NCBI GenBank assembly: GCA_016934355.1
Contig: JAFGTA010000200.1
Location: 1 to 13,543, forward strand
Direction of reading: 5' to 3'
Origin: Candidatus Bathyarchaeota archaeon
GTDB lineage: Archaea > Thermoproteota > Bathyarchaeia > TCS64
Length of the DNA stretch: 13,543 nucleotides
A program made the translations under genes and the position numbers. Under the pieces are notes generated by a model. It was not told where the DNA came from and made no database searches. It worked only from the letters and a program-made list of their open reading frames with translations. This document shows, one piece after another, positions 1-5,552 of the stretch. The number at the start of each line of letters is the position of its first letter. Positions within the stretch are counted from its first letter, which is position 1.

Positions 1-171
1 CCCGCCTGTGCGGCTAACCCACACCGGGTACCCTGGGATAAGTGTCTCGCCCCATGTCACGAGCTCAGCCCCCTCCCTAGCGGCTTCCTCTATCATGGCG
101 GCGAGCTTCGCCCAAGTCTTCTCTGCGTCGAGGAAGACAGGCGCCATCTGGATGCATGCGACGCGGATCAT
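1..171 (-). CDS. Nitrilase / carbon-nitrogen hydrolase, N-terminal fragment
   Basis: This is the first 57 codons of a gene read leftwards, open at the window edge. The protein starts MIRVACIQMAPVFLD, the usual first beta strand of the carbon-nitrogen hydrolase superfamily. It continues to GETLIPGYPVW, which matches the segment around the catalytic glutamate of nitrilases (commonly PET or GET followed by a PGYP stretch), so Glu42 would be the first member of the Glu-Lys-Cys triad. The lysine and cysteine lie outside the window. Family members hydrolyse nitriles or amides to acids; the PGYPVW form is closer to true nitrilases than to omega-amidases, but substrate cannot be fixed from this fragment. 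The ATG at 171 is supported by an A/T box centred about 26 bases upstream. It is divergent from the M24 peptidase. Confidence 0.85.
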   Translation of the reverse strand, partial: MIRVACIQMAPVFLDAEKTWAKLAAMIEEAAREGAELVTWGETLIPGYPVWVSRTGG

Positions 172-190
172 GGTTCAAAAATGGCTTATC

Positions 191-202
191 ACGTATTAAA
201 CC
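191..202 (-). promoter_or_regulatory. TATA-like box of the nitrilase gene
   Basis: Read on the minus strand this is GGTTTAATACGT, centred about 26 bases before the ATG at 171. That spacing places the archaeal transcription start at or next to the start codon, so the mRNA is probably leaderless. Inferred from position and composition only. Confidence 0.45.
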
Positions 203-241
203 TCGTTGAAAGGCGGCGTCTACACTGTTCCGGGGATTAAG

Positions 242-248
242 CTTATTC
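242..248 (+). promoter_or_regulatory. TATA-like box of the M24 peptidase unit
   Basis: The A/T-rich stretch CTTATTC is centred about 25 bases before the ATG at 269, which fits a leaderless archaeal transcript. There is no purine-rich ribosome binding site directly before the start. The 97-base gap 172-268 therefore seems to hold two back-to-back promoters and nothing else that I can see. Confidence 0.4.
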
Positions 249-268
249 TAGGGAACCAACTGTAATGT

Positions 269-1555
269 ATGAGCGATCAGCTTTTCCCGCCCCACAGTAA
301 CCCCGGGGCGGACTCGTACAGGCAGAAGGTTCTGCCCCTCCGCGAACGCATGGAAGTCTACAACGGCTGGCTCAGGAAGCGGCTTGAGACGCTTCTTCCC
401 CCGCTGATGGACGAGTGCGGCATAGACATGTGGCTCGTGATAGCCCGGGAGTACAACGAGGACCCCGTCATCATGAGCCTCCTCCCGGAGCCCAACCTCT
501 ACGCTAGGCGGCGCACAATACTGGTGCTCCACAGGAAACCGGACAAGGTGGACAGGCTCGCCGTCTACCGCTACGGGTTCGGCGACTATTTCGAGGGCGT
601 CTGGGACCCTGAGAAGGAGGAGCAGTACGAGTGCCTAGCCCGAATCATAAAGGAGAGGAACCCCAAGAAGATCGGCATCAACGTCGGCAACACGTGGGCG
701 TTCGGCGACGGCCTCACCCACGGAGAGTACACGCTTCTCGTGGACGCCCTCGGCGACATGAGTGACCGCCTCGTCTCAGCCGAGAAGCTGTGCATAAGGT
801 GGCTCGAGACCCGCGTAGAGGAGGAGCTTGAGACTTACCCGATGCTGGTGGAGCTCACCCACGCCATCATACAGGAGGCGTTCAGCAGCAAGGTGATCAC
901 CCCAGGCGTCACAACCAACGAGGACGTCCAGTGGTGGATAAGGCAGAAGATGCTTGATCTAGGCGTCGAGATGTGGTTCCCCGCCACCGTGGACCTCCAG
1001 GCCCCGGGCGTCAAGTACGACGACAAGGAGAAGCGGAAGACCATCAGACGCGGCGACCTGCTTCACTGCGACGTCGGTTTCTACTACCTGGGCCTCGCCA
1101 CCGACGTACAGCAGAACGCCTACGTACTCAAGCACGGCGAGACAGAAGCGCCGCAGGGCCTCAAGGACGCCCTCGCGGACGCCAACAAGCTGCAGGACTT
1201 CCACGCCGCAGCGATGAAGACGGGGCGCACAGGCAACGAGATACTGAAGAAGGCGCTGGACGACGCCAAGGCGGCAGGTCTCAACCCCAGCATATACACG
1301 CACCCCATCGGCGTCCACGGCCACGCCGCAGGCCCCACAATCGGCCTCTGGGACCAGCAGGGCGGCGTCCCCGGCAGAGGAGACCACCCGCTGCACCCTA
1401 ACACGTGTTACGCCATCGAGCTCAACGCCAAGTGGGTTGTCCCCGAGTGGGACGGCCAAGAGGTCAGGATGAGCCTCGAGCAGGACGCTTGGTGGACGGG
1501 CGACAGGCTCATGTTCCTGGCGGGTCGTCAGAAGCGGCTGCACCTGGTGAGCTAA
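269..1555 (+). CDS. M24-family metallopeptidase (Xaa-Pro aminopeptidase-like)
   Basis: A 428-residue protein with the two-part layout of aminopeptidase P and creatinase relatives: an N-terminal creatinase-like domain (about residues 1-180, including AREYNEDPVIMSLLPEP) and a C-terminal pita-bread catalytic domain. All five expected dinuclear metal ligands can be placed: two aspartates 11 residues apart in HCDVG...LATDVQQ, the histidine in HPIGVHGHAAGPTIG, the glutamate in CYAIELNAK, and the glutamate in VRMSLEQD. It is therefore probably an active cytoplasmic metalloenzyme; no signal peptide is visible. Members cut X-Pro bonds or act on small non-peptide substrates such as creatine. The unusual GVHGHAAGP in place of the common GHGIG pattern puts it in a divergent subfamily, so the substrate is open. 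The stop is one base before the next ATG, implying co-transcription with the cysteine protein that follows. Confidence 0.88.
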   Translation: MSDQLFPPHSNPGADSYRQKVLPLRERMEVYNGWLRKRLETLLPPLMDECGIDMWLVIAREYNEDPVIMSLLPEPNLYARRRTILVLHRKPDKVDRLAVYRYGFGDYFEGVWDPEKEEQYECLARIIKERNPKKIGINVGNTWAFGDGLTHGEYTLLVDALGDMSDRLVSAEKLCIRWLETRVEEELETYPMLVELTHAIIQEAFSSKVITPGVTTNEDVQWWIRQKMLDLGVEMWFPATVDLQAPGVKYDDKEKRKTIRRGDLLHCDVGFYYLGLATDVQQNAYVLKHGETEAPQGLKDALADANKLQDFHAAAMKTGRTGNEILKKALDDAKAAGLNPSIYTHPIGVHGHAAGPTIGLWDQQGGVPGRGDHPLHPNTCYAIELNAKWVVPEWDGQEVRMSLEQDAWWTGDRLMFLAGRQKRLHLVS

Positions 1556-1556
1556 G

Positions 1557-2063
1557 ATGGAGATCAAGAGGATAGGCGAGAAGGCCCTCGCCTTCGACAA
1601 GTACAGCGGCTGCAGCCAGAGCGTGCTACTCGCCCTACAGGAAGACCTGGGCATCGGCGGCCTCGAGAGCTTCAAAGCCGCCACCGTCCTCAGCGGCGGC
1701 GTCGCGAGGCGCGGCGAGACATGTGGCGCCCTCCTAGGCGGCCTACTGGCCCTCGGTTTGGTAGTCGGTCGCGAGGACATCAGGGACACCCAGGCGTACA
1801 GGGACGCCATGAAGCCGGCTAACGAGATAGTTGACGAGTTCAAGGACAGGCTGCGGAGGGAGTTCGGGTTCGAGAAGCCGCTTGAGTCCACCATCTGCAG
1901 GGACATTCAGGAGCGTATCTACGGCAGAGGCTTCGACCTTAACGACCCCGGCGACTACCCTGCGTTCCTCGAGGCGGGCGGCCACGGCGACGATGGCTGC
2001 CCCAAGGTGTGTGGGATAGCAGCTATGGTTACGGCGGAGAAGCTGCAGAAGCTAATAAAATAA
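1557..2063 (+). CDS. C_GCAxxG_C_C family putative redox protein
   Basis: A 168-residue protein with the spaced conserved cysteines of the C_GCAxxG_C_C family: Cys19 in SGCSQSV, Cys56 in GETCGALLGG, Cys114 in STICRDIQ, and Cys148 and Cys152 in GCPKVCGIAA. The glycine- and alanine-rich segment after Cys56 is a likely helix in or against a membrane, but there is no clear transmembrane protein architecture. Members are described as probable redox-active proteins, found mainly in anaerobes, often beside oxidoreductases, and are of unknown biochemical role. Here the ATG follows the M24 peptidase stop by a single base, so the two genes are almost certainly translated from one message. The pairing suggests the cysteine protein supports or regulates the peptidase or uses its product, which is inference. 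It ends at TAA, convergent with the zinc protein gene. Confidence 0.85.
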   Translation: MEIKRIGEKALAFDKYSGCSQSVLLALQEDLGIGGLESFKAATVLSGGVARRGETCGALLGGLLALGLVVGREDIRDTQAYRDAMKPANEIVDEFKDRLRREFGFEKPLESTICRDIQERIYGRGFDLNDPGDYPAFLEAGGHGDDGCPKVCGIAAMVTAEKLQKLIK

Positions 2064-2066
2064 ACT

Positions 2067-2079
2067 GCCGGATACCGGC
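2067..2079. repeat. Short perfect inverted repeat at a convergent gene end
   Basis: GCCGG-ATA-CCGGC sits between the stop codon at 2063 and the opposing stop at 2079, overlapping the latter by one base. It could fold as a 5-bp stem with a 3-base loop in either transcript. No T tract follows, so it is not a classic intrinsic terminator; it may protect 3' ends or slow converging polymerases. The same kind of element occurs at the other convergent junction (10573-10590). Confidence 0.4.
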
Positions 2080-2276
2080 TACTTCTTCATCCGGAAACCG
2101 GAGAGGAAACCGCCGAGTAGGCCCTTGCCCGATCCGGAGCCTTTGCCCTTATCGGATAGGCAGTTGTTGCAGATTTTCTTATGGGATTTTCCGCAGCGGA
2201 CGCAGAATTGTTTGCCGCATTCCTTACACTCGTAGGTCTTGACCTGTTGGGCTCCACAAATTTCGCAGTCTGGCAT
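2079..2276 (-). CDS. Small cross-brace zinc-finger protein
   Basis: A 65-residue protein with four CxxC pairs: Cys4/Cys7, Cys17/Cys20, Cys25/Cys28 and Cys36/Cys39, plus His32. Alternate pairing (first with third, second with fourth) would give two zinc sites in a cross-brace fold, as in B-box, RING or MYND-type fingers. The tail is a flexible lysine- and glycine-rich linker (GKGSGSGKG) followed by a short amphipathic basic end, LLGGFLSGFRMKK. Such tiny archaeal zinc proteins usually bind nucleic acid or partner proteins; I do not recognise a named family. Two ATGs compete. The one at 2285 abuts the GGTGA ribosome binding site with no gap, whereas the one at 2276 lies 9 bases after it and gives the clean start MPDCEIC, so I chose 2276. 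It stands alone, with its own upstream A+T-rich region. Confidence 0.75.
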   Translation of the reverse strand: MPDCEICGAQQVKTYECKECGKQFCVRCGKSHKKICNNCLSDKGKGSGSGKGLLGGFLSGFRMKK

Positions 2277-2285
2277 TTCGTTCAT

Positions 2286-2290
2286 TCACC
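2286..2290 (-). promoter_or_regulatory. Ribosome binding site that decides the zinc protein start
   Basis: Minus-strand GGTGA (in AAAGGTGA) lies 9 bases before the ATG at 2276 and directly touches the ATG at 2285. The spacing favours 2276 and implies that this mRNA has a leader, unlike the probably leaderless genes elsewhere in the window. Confidence 0.55.
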
Positions 2291-2350
2291 TTTACGATAC
2301 GCCGCTCTTCTTTGTACGCGCGAAGTATCCTCCCCTTGGACGGGTGCACC

Positions 2351-2360
2351 CATATAAATC
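2351..2360 (-). promoter_or_regulatory. Candidate TATA box of the zinc protein gene
   Basis: Read on the minus strand this is GATTTATATG. Transcription about 26 bases further on would begin near 2329 and give a leader of about 50 bases that contains the GGTGA site. Positional inference only. Confidence 0.4.
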
Positions 2361-2426
2361 ATTACATTACACGGTCGAGGAAAAACGGGTGCCGTCGGTT
2401 CACAGGGTTTAGACGATCATTTAACC

Positions 2427-2440
2427 ACGTTTATAAACGT
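2427..2440. repeat. 14-base perfect palindrome with TATA core
   Basis: ACGTTTATAAACGT is self-complementary over its whole length. It could be an operator overlapping a promoter, or a bidirectional TATA box. A perfect 14-base palindrome is expected about once by chance in a window of this size, so the evidence is the position in a non-coding gap plus the TATA core, not rarity. Confidence 0.4.
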
Positions 2441-2455
2441 CGGTATATCTGCTCT

Positions 2456-2464
2456 GTTTATAAA
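2456..2464 (+). promoter_or_regulatory. Candidate TATA box, second GTTTATAAA copy
   Basis: GTTTATAAA recurs here 27 bases after the copy inside the 14-base palindrome. If used rightwards, a start about 26 bases from its centre would fall near 2487, exactly where the cluster of inverted repeats begins. The motif is symmetric, so direction is not determined. Confidence 0.3.
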
Positions 2465-2470
2465 TTGGTA

Positions 2471-2498
2471 TTAAATAAAAGCCCTAAAAACGAAAATA
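2471..2498 (-). terminator. T-rich terminator of the acetyltransferase operon
   Basis: In the direction of the minus-strand operon, about 90 bases past its last stop codon, come three closely spaced T tracts (TTATTTTCG, GTTTTTAG, CTTTTATTTAA). Archaeal RNA polymerase terminates on such U-rich tracts, and the hairpins at 2502-2565 precede them in that transcript. Confidence 0.5.
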
Positions 2499-2565
2499 AC
2501 TGAATTAATAAATTCGTTTCCTGAGAAACCCCAGTAAATAGACTATTTATCATCATTATCTGGGG
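2488..2565. repeat. Cluster of overlapping inverted repeats
   Basis: Four perfect inverted repeats are packed in 78 bases: AAACGAA (2488-2494) with TTCGTTT (2513-2519); GAATT-AATA-AATTC (2502-2515); GTTTC-CTGA-GAAAC (2516-2529); and CCCCAG (2529-2534) with CTGGGG (2560-2565), the last enclosing TAAATAG-A-CTATTTA (2535-2549). The first three share bases, so some of the hairpins exclude each other. They may form the structured 3' end of the acetyltransferase operon mRNA or part of a small RNA. Confidence 0.5.
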
Positions 2566-2586
2566 GGAGTGGGGGGCTAAGAGCCT

Positions 2587-3174
2587 CTATAAGGTGGGTG
2601 CCGCTATCACGTACCTCATGATGAGGCCCAGGCTAGGGTCGAGAGCCGCCTCGCCGAAGCCTAGTCTCTCGTAGAACTCCTTGAGCCTCCGCCCTTTTTC
2701 GTCGGTCTCCTCCGTATACAGGGTGATGGACCTGTACGAGAGCCCTATACAGTAGTGGATGAGGAGGCCGAGAAGCACCTTGCCCAAGCCCTTTCCCTCG
2801 ACCCTAGTCACGAGCTCGTCCAGGAAGAAGCCCTCGGGGTCTGCTTCGTAGTCGTAGCCGTAGAGGAACGCTGTGGGCTCCCCGCCCACCGATAGCACCA
2901 TGCAGACAAAGTCCCTCTTCTTGGTCTTCTCCAGGAACTCGTCGTGGGTGTACCAGAGTTCCTGCCTGAACTTCTCGTGGTCTATGGCTTCCAGCTTGGA
3001 CAGCAGCTCGTCGTCGATGCTGTAGTGGACAAAGATTCTGCAGGGGCTCCCCAGCCTCTCGGACGCCTTGGCCTCGGCCTGCCTCAGCGCCCTGTTGAAG
3101 AGTTCCGAGGGTTCGTCGAGTGGCGCTCCTTCACTGTAAGCCGTATCGCCTGATCGCGGCCTCAATGACCTCAC
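2587..3174 (-). CDS. GNAT-family N-acetyltransferase
   Basis: A 195-residue protein. Residues about 47-190 form a GNAT domain: the acetyl-CoA pyrophosphate loop is in VTRVEGKGLGKVLLGLL (about 121-137, matching the R/Q-x-x-G-x-G/A pattern), preceded by the beta strand GFFLDELVT and followed by the C-terminal YERLGFGE motif. It transfers an acyl group, usually acetyl, to an amine; the acceptor is unknown. The predicted GTG start at 3174 lies inside the ATP-grasp gene and overlaps its end by 44 bases; a TTG at 3165 after GAGGT is an alternative. It is the last gene of a minus-strand operon with the ATP-grasp and PP-loop genes, so its substrate may be the amino acid or dipeptide they make. The first 45 residues are not part of the recognisable domain. 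Confidence 0.82.
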   Translation of the reverse strand: MRSLRPRSGDTAYSEGAPLDEPSELFNRALRQAEAKASERLGSPCRIFVHYSIDDELLSKLEAIDHEKFRQELWYTHDEFLEKTKKRDFVCMVLSVGGEPTAFLYGYDYEADPEGFFLDELVTRVEGKGLGKVLLGLLIHYCIGLSYRSITLYTEETDEKGRRLKEFYERLGFGEAALDPSLGLIMRYVIAAPTL

Positions 3175-4141
3175 GCACCATGTCGTCGAACTTCTTGCCG
3201 AGGGCGTACCACATCATGGGGTAGAAGCTGAGCTCATCCCTCACGACGTCGTAGTCGATGCCGGGCAGGGTGTTGACCTCCAGGAAGTAGAGCTCGCCGT
3301 CGCCGTCGATCCTGTAGTCCATCCTCGCCCAGTCGAGGCAGTTTAACGCCCTGTAGCTCGCCTTGGCGTGGTCCTCGACTCTCTTCCTGAGCCCGTCGTC
3401 GATGTCGGCTGGGCACTTGTAGTTGCTGCTGTCGTCGAAGACGCTCTTGGCCTTCTGGCCGAGGACGCGACCCAGCTCGGGCGGGAAGCCGCTGAAGTCG
3501 ATCTCCAGTATGGGGAGCACGGTAGGCTCCTCGTCGCCGTGGTAGTTGCCTACGAGGCCGACGCTGAACTCGCGGCCGTCTATGAACCTCTCCGCGAGGA
3601 TGGGCTGCCTATAGGTCTCCAGCATCTCAGCTAGCTTCGCCCTGAGGGCCTTCTCGTCGTTAACGACGTTGTCCCAGTTGATGCCTATGCTGCTGCCCTC
3701 GTGGCTGGGCTTCAGTATGAGCGGGTACCTGAGGCCCCTGCGGAGCTTGTCATTGACCTTGCTGAGCACCTGGAAAGGCGCGGTCTTGAGGCCGTGGTAC
3801 TCCAGGATCATTTTGGTGGTCGGCTTGTCCAGCCCGATGGCGTTGGCCATCACACCGCTGCCCACGTACGGGATGCCCAGCATCTCGCAGAAGGCGGGCA
3901 CATGGCTCTCCCTGCTCTCGCCTCTGACGCCCTCGGCCCTGTTGAACACTATGTCGGGCCTCAGCTTCTTCAGGGTCTCGTAGCAGGTCTCATCTGCCTC
4001 TATCTGGAGGAACTCCCAGCCGGCCTTCTCGATGCCGTGCTTGACGTGTTCGATGGTCTCCTCGGGCTCGTACTCTATGTTGAACTCGTCGTCCGCGTGC
4101 CTTGTGTTGCAGCAGAACGCTACTCGAAGCCTACGGGACAT
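3131..4141 (-). CDS. D-alanine-D-alanine ligase-like ATP-grasp enzyme
   Basis: A 336-residue ATP-grasp protein with the order of elements seen in Ddl. It has an N-terminal domain with Asn67-Glu70 (FNRAEGVRGESRES, corresponding to the substrate-binding glutamate loop), the ATP-binding lysine in LILKPSHEGSSIG (Lys144, EGSS 148-151), ERFIDGREFSVGL (184-196), a SNYKCPADI segment like the lid region of Ddl, and the magnesium-binding ARMDYRID and LEVNTLPG (Asp275, Glu288, Asn290). Catalytic residues look intact. It should activate a carboxylate as acyl phosphate and join it to an amine. Most archaea have no peptidoglycan, so the product is probably not a murein D-Ala-D-Ala; a specialised dipeptide or amino-acid ligase is more likely, which is inference. 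The ATG overlaps the end of the PP-loop gene by 11 bases, showing a tightly coupled operon. Confidence 0.87.
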   Translation of the reverse strand: MSRRLRVAFCCNTRHADDEFNIEYEPEETIEHVKHGIEKAGWEFLQIEADETCYETLKKLRPDIVFNRAEGVRGESRESHVPAFCEMLGIPYVGSGVMANAIGLDKPTTKMILEYHGLKTAPFQVLSKVNDKLRRGLRYPLILKPSHEGSSIGINWDNVVNDEKALRAKLAEMLETYRQPILAERFIDGREFSVGLVGNYHGDEEPTVLPILEIDFSGFPPELGRVLGQKAKSVFDDSSNYKCPADIDDGLRKRVEDHAKASYRALNCLDWARMDYRIDGDGELYFLEVNTLPGIDYDVVRDELSFYPMMWYALGKKFDDMVREVIEAAIRRYGLQ

Positions 4142-5489
4142 CGCTTAGGGTCTCCCTGTAGATGCTCTCCACCTTGCTTCGGATGCGCTTGGGGAGTGTG
4201 ATTGGATCGTGGATGTCGAAGAACGTCTTGTACAGCTCGTCCTCTCTTCCTTTCGCCTCGTCGAGGAACCGTTTCTCGAACTCCTCGACCAGTGGGCTCC
4301 TGTCGCCGTTTCTCCACGCGAGGTAGAACGCGAAGAGCTGTTCGTCTCGGCCTCTGCCTGTGAGGGCGTAGGTGTTGACGTCGCTTCCGCCGAAGAGGCT
4401 GAAGTATTCGCGGCAGTCATCTGTGAGCATGTTACGGTCCAGCCCCACCGTGCTCGGGTCGTAGCCCGACGCCTTGATGAGCAGGTACATCTTGCTGCAG
4501 ACGCTGCAGTCCATGCACCAGCGGGTGTCCCTCCCGGCCTCGGTCTCCACGAAGCAGCTCATATGGTACTTGGCGACGTCTGGGTACCTCTTGTAGAGGG
4601 TGTAGACCACGGCGATGTCGTTCAGGGGCTCGATGACGCTCATGGTGCGTACGCCTCCGCCGCTGAGCTGACGGGTGATCGTGTCGATCTGGGTGGTCCA
4701 TGTGTGGCACTGGTCGTACGCCGGGTAGCATACGTATCCTTCTCTGTCGTGGTAGTACTCACCGCAGCTCTGCTCGTTGCCGAAGAGGATGTACTTGCTC
4801 TGGAACTTGTGGGCGATGGGCAGTATCATCATGGCGTACTGGGTGGACTGGAGACCCCATCCAAGCTCCGTCTTGCCGACTCCCAGCCTCATGCCGTCCC
4901 GGAGGTTTCCCATGCTGTGCTCGATCTTCTGAAGCTCGACCCCGAACTCCTTCATGAACGCCTTGGCCAGCTTGTCCTTATGCTTCTCCTCGTAGAGGAG
5001 CACCGGCTCGACGATGTAAGCCGCCTGCGGGTTCAAGCCTATCTCGCGGCACACCGCCCACGTCAGAAGGCTGTCCTTGCCGAAGCTGAGACTCACCACG
5101 CTGGAATCCTCGCGGGTCTCGTCCCTGAAGGTGGGCAGCTTAATCTCGTTGTCCTTGAACCTCATCTTCAGGTTCATGAACTCCTTGATGAGCTCCGACG
5201 TGCTCGTTCCGTCCACGTCGGCGCAGCTCGGGAGATCCATGACGAGGTTCTGGAAGAAGTGGGTCTGGAAGAACGGGGGCGAAGTGTTGTATATTATCCC
5301 GTTTTTCCGGAATGTCAGTGGGAGGTGTACGGTCTCGGCGTATACAAGATTGTCGAATAGGATGTCCTTGGCCTCCTGCGGGTACGCCTGCCATATCTCG
5401 TCAGGATAGTTCATGACGTACCTAGAGCCCCGGAACAGAATCTCAAAGCCGTGGGCCGTCTGCCTCGCGTTAATGCTTAGACTATTCAC
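4131..5489 (-). CDS. MurL-like PP-loop ATP-dependent enzyme
   Basis: A 452-residue protein with a PP-loop signature SFGKDS at residues 135-140, the mark of the ATP pyrophosphatase fold that adenylates its substrate. Downstream are FGNEQSCGEYYHDREGY (236-252) and a three-cysteine cluster WCMDCSVC (Cys325, Cys328, Cys331) that could hold a metal or Fe-S site. Length, PP-loop position, the FGNE segment and the WC..C..C segment resemble, from memory, MurL, the bacterial enzyme that uses ATP to epimerise the terminal L-glutamate of UDP-MurNAc-L-Ala-L-Glu. The assignment is by motif recall, not alignment, and tRNA-modifying or amide-forming PP-loop enzymes remain possible. It starts with GTG and heads the operon with the Ddl-like ligase and the acetyltransferase, which favours a role in amino-acid or peptide chemistry. 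It is divergent from the PLP enzyme. Confidence 0.7.
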   Translation of the reverse strand: MNSLSINARQTAHGFEILFRGSRYVMNYPDEIWQAYPQEAKDILFDNLVYAETVHLPLTFRKNGIIYNTSPPFFQTHFFQNLVMDLPSCADVDGTSTSELIKEFMNLKMRFKDNEIKLPTFRDETREDSSVVSLSFGKDSLLTWAVCREIGLNPQAAYIVEPVLLYEEKHKDKLAKAFMKEFGVELQKIEHSMGNLRDGMRLGVGKTELGWGLQSTQYAMMILPIAHKFQSKYILFGNEQSCGEYYHDREGYVCYPAYDQCHTWTTQIDTITRQLSGGGVRTMSVIEPLNDIAVVYTLYKRYPDVAKYHMSCFVETEAGRDTRWCMDCSVCSKMYLLIKASGYDPSTVGLDRNMLTDDCREYFSLFGGSDVNTYALTGRGRDEQLFAFYLAWRNGDRSPLVEEFEKRFLDEAKGREDELYKTFFDIHDPITLPKRIRSKVESIYRETLSDVP

Positions 5490-5524
5490 GCGTTCCGCTA
5501 CCTACTTATTCTGGATCGGTGACC

Positions 5525-5532
5525 TTAATTAA
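5525..5532. promoter_or_regulatory. Symmetric A/T box shared by divergent genes
   Basis: TTAATTAA lies in the 63-base gap between the PP-loop operon (minus) and the PLP enzyme (plus). Its centre is about 25 bases before the ATG at 5553, fitting a leaderless PLP transcript, and about 39 bases before the GTG at 5489, which would leave a leader of about 13 bases on the operon. A second A/T stretch at 5505-5512 could serve the operon instead. The short shared gap suggests the four genes are expressed together. Confidence 0.45.
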
Positions 5533-5552
5533 AAGTAATATTTCTTCCTACA

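Larger units (their letters stand above)
2291..2586. other. A+T-rich non-coding gap rich in inverted repeats
   Basis: About 300 bases between two minus-strand genes hold no convincing coding region. By hand count 2401-2550 is about 31% G+C, against well over 60% in neighbouring genes. It contains, left to right, the zinc gene promoter, a 14-base palindrome with a TATA core (2427-2440), a second GTTTATAAA copy (2456-2464), T-rich tracts on the minus strand (2471-2498), a cluster of overlapping inverted repeats (2488-2565), and two runs of six G separated by AGT (2562-2576). It may combine the terminator of the acetyltransferase operon with a promoter region, and possibly a small RNA. Confidence 0.6.

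Noticed and set aside
959..1906. A 315-codon minus-strand open frame opposite the M24 and cysteine protein genes
   Set aside because: It crosses the boundary of two well-supported plus-strand genes, has no family features, and is an antisense shadow.
2277..2285. Start of the zinc protein at the first ATG (2285)
   Set aside because: GGTGA directly abuts this ATG with no spacer; the next ATG at 2276 has a 9-base spacer and begins at the usual MPxCEIC position.
2312..2503. A 63-codon plus-strand open frame in the non-coding gap
   Set aside because: The composition is random-like, there is no ribosome site or motif, and it runs across the TATA boxes and the T-rich terminator region.
4209..5360. 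A long plus-strand open frame of 383 codons opposite the PP-loop gene
   Set aside because: The translation has no recognisable motif and low-complexity Val/Leu/Ala/Glu content. It mirrors the codon pattern of the well-supported minus-strand gene, as expected in G+C-rich DNA.
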